Source of the DNA: Tamarix chinensis
Lineage: Eukaryota; Streptophyta; Magnoliopsida; Caryophyllales; Tamaricaceae
Direction of reading: 5' to 3'
NCBI GenBank assembly: GCA_030549775.1
Contig: CM060171.1
Span: 8,280,289 to 8,344,288 of the forward strand
Length of the DNA stretch: 64,000 nt
This document shows, piece after piece, positions 1-10,437 of the stretch. Position 1 is the first letter of the stretch. Every line of letters starts with the position of its first letter. Made by a program: the position numbers and the translations under genes. The notes beneath the pieces are model-generated. The model was not told the origin of the DNA. It ran no database searches and worked only from the letters and a program-made list of their open reading frames with translations.

Positions 1-1
1 A

Positions 2-970
2 ATGCTTCGATGTAGAGAAGTTTACAGGAAGAATGATTTCAGTGTCTGGCATGTAAAGATGAAGACACTCTTGCTGCAGCACAGGCAACATCTAGCATTG
101 GTCAATAGCAAGAAAGCACTTAAGTCCATGGAAGAAAGAGAAGTAATGAGATACTGCAGAAAGCACATAGCACATTGTGCTTAGGTCAAAAGGTGGCCAG
201 ACTCCAGAGATTTTTCGAAGGAAACAACTGCTGTTTGGATATGGACCAAGATGTATATGACCAAATCATTGACAAAGAGGGCTATCTTGAAGCAAAGGTT
301 CTACTCTTTTAAGATACAACCTGCAATATCAATGAAGGATCATTTAGATGAGTTCAACAAGATCAATTTTTATCTTGAAAGCATTGAGGTAAAGATTGAG
401 GAAGAAGACTTGGCTATTATACTACTAATTCCTTTCCCTTAGAGAAGTACGAGCTTTTTATGGATCATGATGATCTTTTACATGACAATGTGGTAACTAC
501 CCTAACCTCAATTGAACTGAAGAAGCAACAAGCACAAGAGGAAGAAATTGTTGCTAAAGGGTTTTCACTCAGGAAGTGTCATAAAAAAGGTAACGGTGAT
601 AGGTCTCAATCTCAGTCCAAGTCTAACTATAAGCGCTTCTATTGTCATAAGAAGGGGAAAGACAAGGAGTGCCCTGAAACAGAGAAAAAGAATCTAGAAG
701 GTGAGAAAGATGGCTCAAGCTTCAAAGACCAGGAAGATGTCAGATGGGCATGAAAGTCTCATTGTGCTTATGGTGTCAACCGCTAAAGATAATAAGGGGC
801 GCGACAAGATAAGTTTGTTAATAAGTGCTTCTATTGACATAAGAAAAGGCACCACAAGGAGTGTCCTGAAATAGAGAAAAAGAATCCACAAGGTGAGAAA
901 GAGAGCTCAAGTTTCAAAGAACAGGGAGACTACCTGATGGGCATGAAAGTCTAGTTATGCTTATGGTCAA
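2..970 (+). pseudogene. copia-1 gag with duplicated zinc knuckle
   Basis: The first 60 codons show the UBN2-type gag pattern around FSVWHVKMKTLLLQ. Frames shift at about 185-250 and 440-460. A CCHC-like knuckle (CHKKGKDKEC) is read at about 640-680. The stretch from 629 to about 780 is repeated at 821 to about 972 with an offset of about 192 bases. The second copy keeps HKKRHHKEC but has a stop inside its knuckle. In the family this protein coats the RNA and forms the particle; here it is a relic. Confidence 0.8.
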
Positions 971-972
971 CG
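629..972 (+). repeat. Tandem duplication of the gag zinc-knuckle segment
   Basis: Two copies of about 150 bases (629-780 and 821-972) share the knuckle codons, the lysine/glutamate-rich stretch after them and the GHESL-like coding end. About 40 bases of unlike sequence lie between the copies. Confidence 0.75.
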
Positions 973-1820
973 GCTCAAGATACAGGACCTAGGTGTTGGA
1001 TACTGGGTGCATGTATCACCGGTACCCTGGTAAGACCGGATTCTTGAAATATACCAAAACTCATGGTGGGCATTTATTGTTGGGAAACAATAAATCTTAG
1101 AGTTGGTAAGATCACTATCAAGACATCACTTGGATCTGAATATATGGTAAGCGATGTCAACCATATGCCCATGCAATAAAACCACTGTTGCAAATGCGGT
1201 TGTGGTCGTGGCGTCGCAGTATGAGAGAATCGCAAATGATATTTTATATGTCGCAGCGTGATTCTTTTATTTTTTTCACAATAAATATTAGCAAATATCG
1301 GTAAATATCAGTAAAATATTGGCAAATATCAGCCATTAACCAATATATCGCCGATAAATACGTGAAATTCTAAAACTGTTGCGTATCGCCAACTTTGTGC
1401 ATCAACTGACCCAAAATTCAATAAATACCAGTCAATGTTGCATTTTGGGACTGATATTTAATTATATGCATGGACCTAAGTTAAAAAAGGAAATTGATTT
1501 CTTTAGGTGCACTGAACAATGAAGGCTACTATGTCAAGATTGACGAACTGTATACTCCAGGACATTTAGGGATCAATGCTCATAATGAAAGGAGTTCAAC
1601 ATAATGTCTTGTATGCGTTGAATTAAGATAGCTTGGAAGTTGTAAATATTTCAACCGAGACTAGTGAGAGGGAGTTCAATGATGCTATGTTGTGGCATCA
1701 CAAATTGAATCACATTAGTAACAAAGGTTTGACGCTTTTTTCAAAGAAGGGGTCGCTCGGAAAGCAAAAGATGCCAACCTTCAATTCTGCGAAGATGTGT
1801 TTTGGGGAAATCATGTAGAC
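971..1820 (+). pseudogene. copia-1 protease and GAG-pre-integrase region
   Basis: The protease signature is visible near 995-1020, where the expected LDTG-type active site reads LDTG/LGAC depending on frame. The SEYMVSDVNHMP stretch (about 1135-1170) is the family's conserved protease tail. It is cut at 1173 by a ~299 base insertion and resumes at 1473 as DLS-stop-KRKLISLGALNNEG. The GAG-pre-integrase motif LWHHKLNHISNKGL sits at 1690-1732. It is not functional. Confidence 0.75.
1174..1472. mobile_element. Unclassified ~299 bp insertion in copia-1
   Basis: The copia frame reads ..VNHMP, is interrupted, then continues ..DLS.KRKLISLG, which is the unbroken family order. The bases catg occur at both edges (1170-1173 and 1469-1472) and may be a short target duplication. 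The inserted DNA contains repeated GCAAATATC/GGTAAATATC words at about 1285-1330. I see no clear terminal inverted repeat and cannot name the family. Confidence 0.55.
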
Positions 1821-1839
1821 TGAAGTTCTCTTCCAACAC

Positions 1840-2640
1840 ACAAGACAATAAGTATACACTCAGATTTTTGGTTCCTGCAAGGATTGCTTTATATAGTGGA
1901 GCAAGGTAATTTATTTCCGTTATGGATGCTTTTTCTGGGCATGTCCGGGCTTATTTCTTGAAGAAAAAGTACTTCAAAGATTGGAAAAGGATGATAGAAA
2001 CTTAAACTGGTGAGAAGGTAAGGAAGTTAAGAACGAATAATGGATTGAAATTTTGCAATGAACAATTTGATAGTTTCTCCGAAGAACATAATGTATTGTG
2101 AGACATATGATTGTAAGGGGAACTCTTTAACAAAATGGACTTCTGGAAAGAATGAATAGAATTGTCATGGAGAGGGTAAGATGCATGATGATAGCACCTG
2201 GATTACCTAAATATTACTAAGCAGAGGCAGTTAAGACTGCTTGCCAATTGAAAAATGGGTGGCATTCAAGGACTATTGAGTCTGGCACGCCCATAGAAAG
2301 ATGGTGTGGTGAACCTGATCATAGCATATTATAGGTGTTTTGGTCGTATTTGTCATGCACATGTAAAAGAGGGAGTTGGAAGCCAAGGTAAGAAAGCATG
2401 TCTTACTAGGTTATCCTGATGGTATGAAGGGATATAAACTGCTAAATCTGGACAGCCACAGTCCCAAAATCTTTGTGATCAGGATGCACGGTTCAAGGAA
2501 CCAAAACTTAATAAATATCATATGCCAAGGGACAAGTATAAAGGTAGTTCTGACACAAGTGAGTTTAGCATTGAGGTGGAGCCTAGTGAAGATCCGTACC
2601 AAACAAGATTAAGAATCAACTCAAATGGTTCAAGATTCAA
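1840..2640 (+). pseudogene. copia-1 integrase
   Basis: Integrase catalytic-core motifs are legible across several frames. NGLLERMNRIVMERVRCM at about 2139-2195 is the region around the third catalytic residue, followed by GLPKYY and AEAVKTAC. The C-terminal HAHVKEG motif (about 2355) and a GYPDGMKGYKL stretch (2410-2445) follow. Multiple stops and frameshifts make it inactive. Confidence 0.8.
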
Positions 2641-2747
2641 ATGATAAGAAATTTTGTCATACTCAAGATGGTATGTCACATTTCAGTTAGCCAAAGACAT
2701 AGTAAGAAGAGAAAATAGACCACTGTGCATATATTGCATACACAAAC

Positions 2748-3560
2748 ATGGCGGCCTATGCTTTGAATACAGCTAGTGTGATGGAGCAAGAACCACAGTG
2801 CTATAAGGAAGTCATTCCCGACAAAAACAATAAGGAGTGGATTAGTGTTATGGATGAGGAAATGAATCCCCTACAAAGCAATAGGAACTGGCAGTTGGTT
2901 TCCAAACACCAAAGTAAGAAACTAGTGGGTTGCAAGTGGTGTTTAAGGTAAAAGAAGCCATTGAAGAAGAGGGGGATGCCTAGGTATAAGGCTAGTCTAG
3001 TAACAAAAGGATTACCGTAGGATGAAGGGTTTGATGACAAGGAGAATCTTTTCACCTATTGTGAGGCACATCTTAATAAGGTGATTATTGGCCTTAGTAC
3101 CTACCTATGACATTGAGCTTGAACAATTAGAAGTCAAGAATCCCCAAGGTTGTCTTTCTTCATAAAGAGCTAAATGAAGTCATTTACATGAAACAACCAC
3201 TATGCATTACAAGGTAAAGAAGAAGACCAAGTCAGTCTAATCAAGAAATCACTATATGGGGCTTAAGCAAAGTCCAAGACAATGAAACTTCAACTTTGAT
3301 TAGTATGTGAGGAACATTGATCTCAAACATAGTGAGTCTGATTCATGTGTTTGTATTCGGCATAGAAGAAGTCAAGAAGATGTGTTCTCATTGTTGTTTA
3401 TGAATGATATACTGGTAGCAAGTAAAATTCTTAAGCGGATTGATCAAGTATAAGTCATGTTGAGGAAAAGAGTTTGAGATGAAGGATTTAGGTAGGGCCA
3501 AGAAGATTCTAGGCAGGGGAATACACGGGAACAGAAATAAATGACCGTCTTATCTCAAGG
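2748..3560 (+). pseudogene. copia-1 reverse transcriptase
   Basis: The copia RT entry motif is an open stretch of 67 codons at 2748-2951 (EPQCYKEV, NKEWISVMDEEM, LVGCKW). YKASLVTKG (about 2980) and FSPIVRH (about 3050) follow after frame breaks. The active-site box, normally YVDD, reads FMND at about 3397-3408, so the first catalytic aspartate is replaced by asparagine. That, with the stops, shows the enzyme is dead. Confidence 0.85.
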
Positions 3561-4007
3561 GTCCTATAAAGTGCTTGACTGATTCAACCTTACTAATGTC
3601 AAACCTGTGTCAACTCCAATCTCATCTCAACTTAAGCTCTCAAAGGCTCCATGTCCTGTTTCAGAAGAATAAAAGTGATATATGGCCAAGGGACCATATC
3701 AATGTATCTGATGATATGTACTTAGCCAAACCTAGCTCCTCCAGTTTGTTGAGTAGGTTTATGGTAGAACCTAGAAGGAAACATTAGAGAGTTGCTATGT
3801 AGACGCTAAGGTATCTAGCAGGATCAATAGGTGTGGGACAAGTCTGTAGAGATGAAGAACTAAAACAGGCTCAACTGGAAGGTTTCACAAATTCTACCAT
3901 CACTAGGGATAGAGATACACGCAGATTAGTGCGGTTATGTCTTTAAATTCAATGGTTGCACCATCCGTTGGAGAGCTTGTTACATCAGGCAATGACTCCC
4001 TCACCCA

Positions 4008-4301
4008 ATGAAGCTGAGTATATTAGATGCACAGAAGTCATTAATTGTTAGGCTTAAAGGTCTACTGAAGGAGTTCAAAGCTTTGATGAGATTTGTGATA
4101 GTTTGGTGTGATAACCAACGTGATCTATATTCGAGCAAAAATCCCATCTATCACAAGAGAACAAGGCACTTAGATGTTAAGAAGCATTTCATTAGAGAGG
4201 TAATCAGTGGTGGCAAGATCACATTGGAGAAGGTTGATACACAAGAGAGTCCTACTGACATGCTCACAAAACCTACAAAGTTCCCCCATTTTACACTTTA
4301 G
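4008..4301 (+). pseudogene. copia-1 RNase H domain and polyprotein C-terminus
   Basis: In one frame NEAEYIRCTE (about 4007-4036) gives the RNase H glutamate motif. In another, WCDNQ, SKNPIYHKRTRHLDVKKHF and TDMLTKP run to the stop at 4301. This is the normal copia C-terminal order. The 3' LTR expected soon after is not recognisable. Confidence 0.85.
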
Positions 4302-4387
4302 GCCCTCCATAAGACCCCGTTAAAGTTTTCCATTAGCCATCATCCACAAAACTAAGGTAGTAAATTGAGGTTTAGCTGGCCTTCTTC

Positions 4388-5085
4388 GTTGTCTTGTCAG
4401 AGATTGACTTCATACTTGGGATTTAGTATTACCCACAGCTGAGTTTCCATATAATCATGCGCCTAATAGGTCCACAGCAAAGAGTCCTCTTGAAATTCTT
4501 TACAGTCATACCCCTCATGCTACCTTTAGCTTTGGTCCCTTGTCTCCACATGCACATGTAGTTGCATCTACTGAGTCTTTTGATGATCATAACCATTCCT
4601 TGCATGCTGAGGTTCAAAGTAAGATTATTTGAGTAATGTAGATTATAAACATGTTGTAGATGTATGTCATAGAGATAAGGGTTCTAATGAAAGTGACTAA
4701 GTCATGATATGTGTGTGTCTTGAACATTTTCCAAAAGGATATTTTAAAAAATTTACATGCACGTGCCATGGGCCCATATGAGATTTAAAAAAAAAACAAG
4801 GAATCCAATGCTTATGTGCTTGATTTACAAGATACTTTGGGTATTAGTTATGTTTTCAATATGAGTGGTTTGTCACCCTATAAAGGCAATTTTGAACCTC
4901 ATGTCGTGCCATCTAGTGTGCCTACAAGTTTGCAGTAGCCAACACTGCCATCTGTTCAATTGCACAAGGAAGAAGTTGCTTCCATTGTCGATGTTGAGTA
5001 TGTTACTTCTTCCCAAGGTGGTTTTTGTCGTTTTTGGGTCACCTCCAGATTGTGATGCTATTTGGGTTCATTCATGAAGATGATC
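4388..5085 (+). pseudogene. Ty3/gypsy integrase C-terminal fragment
   Basis: LPTAEFPYNHAPNRSTAKSP begins near 4427 and matches the Ty3/gypsy integrase block written AEFAYN..NRSTGKSPFE in the family. LEILYSHTPHA and FGPLSPHA follow. After frame breaks, NAYVLDLQDTLGIS and VFNMSGLSPYKGNFEP (about 4805-4895) give the integrase tail. Upstream RT and RNase H are absent, so this is a truncated element joined to the end of copia-1. Whether a deletion or nested insertion caused the junction (4302-4388) cannot be told here. Confidence 0.8.
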
Positions 5086-5168
5086 TTTGCAACATGGCTC
5101 CAACATTGCATGAGAATTTTCTTCGATCTCACTTAGCGGAGTCGAGCTCTTTTCTGGTGGTGGAGAAT

Positions 5169-6150
5169 GATGTAAATAGGAAAGATTTTTATTAAGAAAT
5201 ATTTTCATAGGAATAAAAAATAAATGATTCCTATCATTTATCTTTCCTATCTTATTAGCTAAATGTATTTTATCTTATTAGCTAGATATGATATGTTTCA
5301 ACATATTTAGATATTGTTTATTTTTTTTTAAACCCTTAAGTTTATCGTTATTCTTAGTATAGAGTAGGTCTCTCCGTTTCTCCAATGCTCGGTCTCTCCA
5401 CCTTAATTCTCAACTAGCCTTTGTAAGTCATCCACTAAGCCTAACAATTCCAAGTCAGTGAAATCATTCATTTACACACATCTGGCCATATTCTTCAGCA
5501 TTGTCCAAACTCCCATGAATTTTTTCATAAGATCAGAATGGTTCACTCTAAATCCACAAAGAACAAAGTACAAGTAGAACCTCATGCATGAGACTAAGTT
5601 GACAAGAAGGTCGAAGATGCCATTATAGATCCTAGCAAGTATTTCACTAGTGATGAGGAAAATGGAGTCAACATGGATCATCATTGAACTCTTTGTCAAT
5701 TTTTTTGCAAGTGGGACAAAACTATATAATCTACAATCTACCCCATTGTGGGGTCCACAAACAAATTCATGATATTCCTTTGTTGTCCCATTAGAATGTA
5801 AGCTCACATACACATAAATATACCTCTTTACGTAAGGGTCGTGTGTTTAGGAGTGTGGTCGTCACTGCTATCTTTTTAGATAGAGATATTTAGTTATTGC
5901 TATATTTTCTTATTCATCTTTGTGAATCAGGTTTATCTTTTTCATCGTTGGGCCTATAAAAAAGAACCTATGTACTTCATTATTTTTAGAGAGTTGAATA
6001 TTATCATTGCGAGATTTGTGAGAAACCAGAAGCTAGAGTAGTCATGCATCAATTCTTCACACAAGTATATATTTGGTGTATATCTCTTGTTCCTTAAACA
6101 CACAACTAAGAAAGAGTGAGAATAGGGAAATTGATAGTGTAGTTCATGAT
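5169..6150 (+). mobile_element. Probable 3' LTR of the Ty3/gypsy fragment
   Basis: The polyprotein tail is followed by a TG start (tgatgtaaatagg), AT-rich sequence with GGAAAG/CTTTCC words, and a TATA box at about 5952 (cctataaaaaag) followed by a pyrimidine-poor leader. This is the usual U3-R-U5 order. The stretch at about 5470-5830 looks unlike an LTR and may be a separate insertion; it has a 113-codon minus-strand open frame I do not recognise. The 3' border is uncertain. Confidence 0.4.
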
Positions 6151-6245
6151 TAAGAATTGGTATGAGGCCCACTACCCTTCTCCTTTACACTTTTGTACTG
6201 CTCTCATGACTTATAAATAACACGCACTCTAGTTGCTTAAGTGCC

Positions 6246-6480
6246 TATATGGTTTGGGGTGAATCGAAGTGAATGAACTTATTAACTTATCTGCTCACCC
6301 GACTTGGGAACTTATTTAGAAGCATTCACCTAGATTAATGGAGTTTAAAAGTTCTGCCTGAATCACCCCAATTTTATTAACCCTGTTTTTGGAGGATAAT
6401 CAAGGTGAAGGGTAACACTTCACTAATATAAATTTCATTCACTCCGGTTCACCCAAATCCAAGCACAATCAAAACAATTT
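6246..6480. mobile_element. Foldback MITE with ~35 bp terminal inverted repeats
   Basis: The arm at about 6248-6285 (ggtttggggtgaatcgaagt and following) is repeated in inverted orientation at about 6430-6475 with roughly 80 percent identity. No coding potential is present. Its size and foldback shape suit a MITE of the PIF/Harbinger or hAT type; I cannot decide which. It lies in what would be intron 2 of the CCCH zinc-finger gene, a common place for such elements. Confidence 0.55.
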
Positions 6481-6738
6481 ACACCCAAAATTAATATTAT
6501 CCACATAATATTTTAAAACATACACCCTCATTTACCTCCAGGGGAATTAAATTTTTAATGATTATCTTCATACCGATTCATCTCAATCGAAATGAACCAT
6601 ATAAAAAACACTACTAAAAACCTGGGTTACCAAATACACCACAGCAGATAAAATGCAACTTATGCAATGAATAAAAACCCGAGTTATTACTGATGCAGAA
6701 GAATGCAAAAGCGAGACAGAGAGGAGAGAGAGGCTCAC

Positions 6739-7198
6739 AGCAGCTCGATCACGGGGATGATTGTAGCGGCACCGGCTACCAAAGCCACAGATGCCTGTTC
6801 GCATGTAATAAACGCAATCCAATTCATCAGGACGCTCGGGATACGACTCCCTACCGGTCAATCCCAACCGCCACATCGACTCTTCAGTTCCCAAAAGCAG
6901 AAAAAGAGAAATAGCAAGCAAGTTACAGGCACTAAGAAAACAAATACCAAGAATTAAGCAAGTTTACGAAGCAACGGAGCATGGCGCATGAACAAGAAAA
7001 AAAAAATCATAATATAAAAATGCCTTTAACCTATTGCATAAATATAATGCTAGTGGAGAAAATCAAGTGAAAAGAAAAAATGAAATGCCGAACACGGTAA
7101 AGGAAAACAGAAGTACCTTCAAGTCCAGTCTCACCCCAATCGGCGGGAACATCGGGTTCGGAACCCTCACTTCCAGGAATCCGACCGTACAGCTCCAT
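6739..7198 (-). CDS. ZFN-type CCCH zinc-finger protein, exons 1-2 only (partial gene)
   Basis: The only gene here that is not from a transposon. Exon 1 is 7117-7198: it starts [12 protein letters not shown], ends ETGLE plus one base, and is followed by a GTACTT donor. Exon 2 is 6739-6881, after an acceptor AG at 6882-6883, and continues [18 protein letters not shown]. It contains one CCCH finger (C-X8-C-X5-C-X3-H, within [20 protein letters not shown]) and ends at a GTGAGC donor (6738). The two exons together give exactly 75 codons, and the intron is 235 bases. Plant ZFN proteins bind RNA or single-stranded DNA and usually carry five fingers over several more exons. None of those is visible leftward to base 1, which is occupied by transposons. 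The gene is either truncated or has a second intron longer than 6.7 kb that leaves the window. Confidence 0.8.
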
Positions 7199-7430
7199 TT
7201 ATGTACAGTAGAATAAAAATAGAAACTAGAAAACGATTTACAATAGAAGATCGAGAACCTTGCAGAAGCTAAGTAAATTTTAATCGTGGAAGGAGAACGA
7301 GAGCGGGAAGGGAGCCGGATGGGCAGAGTGTGTCAGTCTCACCCTCGCACTGTGCAGAAGAAAAAGAGAAGAATGTTGAGGCTTTGGGCCAACCAGCGGT
7401 ACAGCTGTGACTTGCTTTAGTGCCTTTTTT
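7199..7430 (-). promoter_or_regulatory. 5' leader and probable TATA-less promoter of the CCCH gene
   Basis: Upstream of the ATG, on the minus strand, comes an AT-rich leader and then a pyrimidine-rich patch (plus coordinates about 7280-7345), typical of plant TATA-less promoters. A TGGGCC site II-type element lies at about 7385-7391. No TATA box is obvious. The assignment is by position and composition only. Confidence 0.45.
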
Positions 7431-7889
7431 TTACCTTCGCCCCCTTATACTGCTAGCGGAAGCATGGTCAATAAATAAAAACCGAGGTACTTGTCGGCTT
7501 GTCGCCCAGACTCCACGAGTCCAGGCAGTTCCGGACCGAGAATGTGTTCGGTATGTGTCGATGAATGGTCGTGCCATATAGAACAGCCGTCGCTGCGCCT
7601 CAACGGCGTATTGTCGAAGATTTTCACCGATTTTTATTATCACAAATTATAACTCGATTGAAATACAATCAAAAGACAAATCATTCTAAACATAAATATT
7701 TATATTAAAAACAAATTAATTTTAAAAATTCATAACCTACTTTCGGTTGTATAGATCGTAACGCAGTATGCTAGCAAATAAAACCAGAAGAAAGATGTTT
7801 ATCAAACAATAGTTATATCGTGAGTAGGAGCACTGCCTTAAAGCAATTAATGCCCTAACTACGGTGTAAATCAGATTTGATGAATCATC
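7431..7889. other. Non-transposon flank upstream of the CCCH gene
   Basis: The part at 7431-7640 has more GC and CpG than its surroundings and open frames of 60-70 codons on the minus strand. They carry no recognisable domain. It may be distal promoter. From 7640 it becomes AT-rich without features until copia-2 begins. Confidence 0.4.
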
Positions 7890-8440
7890 TGAAGGTAATA
7901 CAACGACCTTTGAATCAACATGTTATCAATATATAGATAAATAATCACACACTATAAATATCTTAGAGTAAATACATAAATCATATGCATTTATTACATA
8001 ACCATTACTAACTAAAGTTTAGTTGAAATTTTTATACCATTATTTATAAGCTTGTTTAAGGTCATACAGTAATTTTCTCAATTCACACACTTTGTTCTCC
8101 TGACCTTCAACCATACACCCTTCGAGCTAATCCATATAAATTTATTCTTTAGCATCATTGTTTAAAACGCAGTTTTAACATCCATTAATTGGACTTTAGG
8201 TCAATGGATAACAACCAAAAAATAATAGTGGTAATCTTAGTCACAAGAAAATATGTATCAAAAAAGTCAATGTCTTTATTTTGCTTGTAACCTAGAGCTA
8301 TCAATTTAGCCTTAAACTTATCTATGATTCCATCGGTTCTCATTTTTATTTTTATTTTGAAGACCCATTTGCATACAATTGGTTTACAACCTTTAGGTAA
8401 ATCAACCATATATCATGTATGATTAGACATAATGGATTAT
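7890..8440 (-). pseudogene. copia-2 reverse transcriptase fragment
   Basis: KPIVCKWVFKIK and DKFKAKLIALGYKQNKDIDFFDTY are read at 8409-8250, followed by LLYDLKQAYK near 8050 and a YSK block near 7955. Frameshifts and stops separate the blocks. No intact catalytic aspartate pair is seen before homology fades near 7890. Confidence 0.85.
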
Positions 8441-8639
8441 GACTTATTGTTAATTACTTCTTTCCATAAACTAGCATCAACAGAATTTACAGCTTTCCTA
8501 TGAAATTTAGGATCCTCCTCGATCAGATATGCAACCATAAAGTCCACATTTATCATATCCATATCATCATTTTCAACTAGAAAAGCAATAACAAAAAATA
8601 GGTCCAAAGCTAGTTTAAATCCTTCGTTGTTTACTTCTC

Positions 8640-9570
8640 CTATCATTCACATTACTATTTTCAACATTAGAAGATGGTGGTAAATATAAGGGCAACGAAG
8701 AAACATTAAAAGAACTATCAATATCACATGCATTTTTTTTCATGTGAAACACATTATCAAAAAATGCTACGTTTCTAGATTCACATATAGAATAATCATT
8801 CAAACACAAGAATATATATATATATAACATTGTTTTGAGCATATCCAATAAATGCACGGTTAAAAATTTTTGTTCCCACACGAGTTCTCCTAAAGTATGG
8901 TAAACTTATTTAGGCACCGCTGCACTTTTAAAATTTTTAATTTAGGTTCAAAACATTTCCATAATTCAAAGAGTCTTATCTAGTTTCTCGTGGGGAATCC
9001 GATTCAAAACATAGCATGCTGGTAAAACTGTCACTCCCCACATTTGGTCAAATATACCAGAACTCAACAGCATATCATTCATCCTTTCTTTTAGATTTAT
9101 ATTCTTTCTTTTAGCTATGTCATTTTGTTGAGTAGTATAAGAGGTACTAGTTTCATGTATGATACCATTCTTATCGTAGAAATCCCCTTGATCAAACCTA
9201 TGTCTCTTAATCTTATAGTCTAATTGTTTTTTACACTTTATATCTTAAGAACATACTTTCAGTCTTGTATTTAGACCGAGGCAAAAAATTTTAATATATA
9301 TTGAATAATCATCAATAAATGTCACGTAATACTATTTACCTCCTCTACTCTCGGTAATATTAAAATCTGCTAAGTCCATATGCATTAATTCAAGTAATTC
9401 TATTCATCTCACAGTGACTGGTTTAAAAAGTTTTTTAGCATATTTGGATTCCACACATACATGACACTTATAATAGTCAGTAGTGCCCCACAATTAATCA
9501 AGTTCATAGTTTTTAGTTTATTAATTGAAGTCACATTCACATTCCCTAGCCTACCATGCCACAAATTAAT
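8640..9570 (-). pseudogene. copia-2 integrase
   Basis: Minus-strand reading gives a GAG-pre-integrase block (RLGNVN, about 9560), then VCVESKYAKKLFKPV-like and ELMHMDLADF-like stretches and YYVTFIDDYS (about 9325). QQNDIAKRKN (about 9130) is the region of the third catalytic residue. The part to 8640 holds the C-terminal region with an open frame at 8881-8615. Frames change several times. Confidence 0.8.
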
Positions 9571-9582
9571 AGACTCGGCAAT

Positions 9583-10000
9583 TTAAGTAGAAGAAGTAGA
9601 ATCAATTTCATTAATTGGCAAAGTGTTCGATACAAAAAGTTTATCGGCAAGGTACCCCTTTCCCAAAAAGTTTCCGTTATTGGTCAACATGACCTTATTA
9701 GCATCAAATTCCGGTTTTAGTCCAGCCTTATTGAGCAAGCTACCCAAAACAAAGTTTCTATGTAAAGAGGTAACATATAGCACATTACTTAAAGATAAAT
9801 ATTTGCCAGAAGTGAGTTTTAGAAGGACCTTTCATTTACCCAAAACTCATGTAGTTGCTGAGTTCCTCATGTTGACACAATCTCCATCAATTGCATCGTC
9901 AAACTAGCGGAAGAGCTCTCTGTTGGCACAAAAGTGCTTAGAGGCCCCGATATCCAGAATCCAATATCCCTTATTGTCAACTAGGTTCTCTTCTACAGCT
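9583..10000 (-). pseudogene. copia-2 protease / GAG-pre-integrase region
   Basis: A 66-codon frame (9783-9583) contains LYVTSLHRNFVLGSLLNKAG and NGNFLGKGYLADKLF, the family's spacer between protease and integrase. Upstream, around 9960-9920, an active-site-like WILDIGAS region is legible with substitutions. Confidence 0.7.
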
Positions 10001-10101
10001 ACATCAACAATAACCTCCTATGTCTCCGCAACATATTCTTGTAGAGCGAGAGGTGCACTACCTTTTTTATTCTAAGTTAGTAGGCCCTTTCTCCTAAAAC
10101 A

Positions 10102-10437
10102 TCAACATACCTTATGACCTATCTTACAACAAACATAGCAGGTCACTTGCTTCTTTTGGAACTTAGTATCACCCTTCTTTAAGTTAGGTTGACTATTATG
10201 ATAACCTTTATTTTGAGTATTCTTTCCTTTACCCTTGAACTTGTCATTACCAGTAGCATACTCAATGATGTTAGCACTCACAGAACCAAAAGTATATGGC
10301 ACATAATTTTCCTTTAAACAATTTACCTCTTCTATCATCACGTGACTGATTAATTCTAGCAATGTTAGATCCCTCTCCTGGTATAATTTTTTCTATCAAC
10401 ATATTAGTTGGAACATCTCACATATTTTCATTCCTTT
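10102..10437 (-). pseudogene. copia-2 gag, C-terminal part with zinc knuckle
   Basis: The frame at 10362-10102 contains ELISHVMIEEVN and a lysine-rich stretch. It ends in CYVCCKIGHKVC, a CCHC knuckle in which the spacing C-X2-C-X4-H-X4-C is intact but the usual glycine and aromatic positions vary. At 10437 the frame meets the LTR1 border. Confidence 0.8.
10433..10437. repeat. Target-site duplication of LTR1, left copy
   Basis: ccttt here pairs with ccttc at 27188-27192. One copy belongs to the uninterrupted copia-2 gag codons. Confidence 0.8.

Larger units (their letters stand above)
1..4301 (+). mobile_element. Ty1/copia retrotransposon (copia-1), degenerate, 5' end off window
   Basis: A copia polyprotein can be followed on the plus strand in the family order gag, zinc knuckle, protease, GAG-pre-integrase, integrase, reverse transcriptase, RNase H. 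It is broken by many stops and frameshifts, so no full protein can be made. The gag start and 5' LTR lie left of the window. Homology ends just after the RNase H tail at 4301 and no 3' LTR is recognisable before Ty3/gypsy sequence starts near 4388, so the 3' end seems truncated. The domain order (integrase before RT) is what assigns it to Ty1/copia. Confidence 0.9.

Noticed and set aside
5472..5813. 113-codon minus frame
   Set aside because: No recognisable domain and it interrupts a probable LTR. It could be a captured fragment, but nothing supports a gene call.
6164..6177. ttggtatgaggccc, resembling a tRNA-Met primer-binding site
   Set aside because: Follows a probable 3' LTR, has mismatches to TGGTATCAGAGC, and no gag follows.
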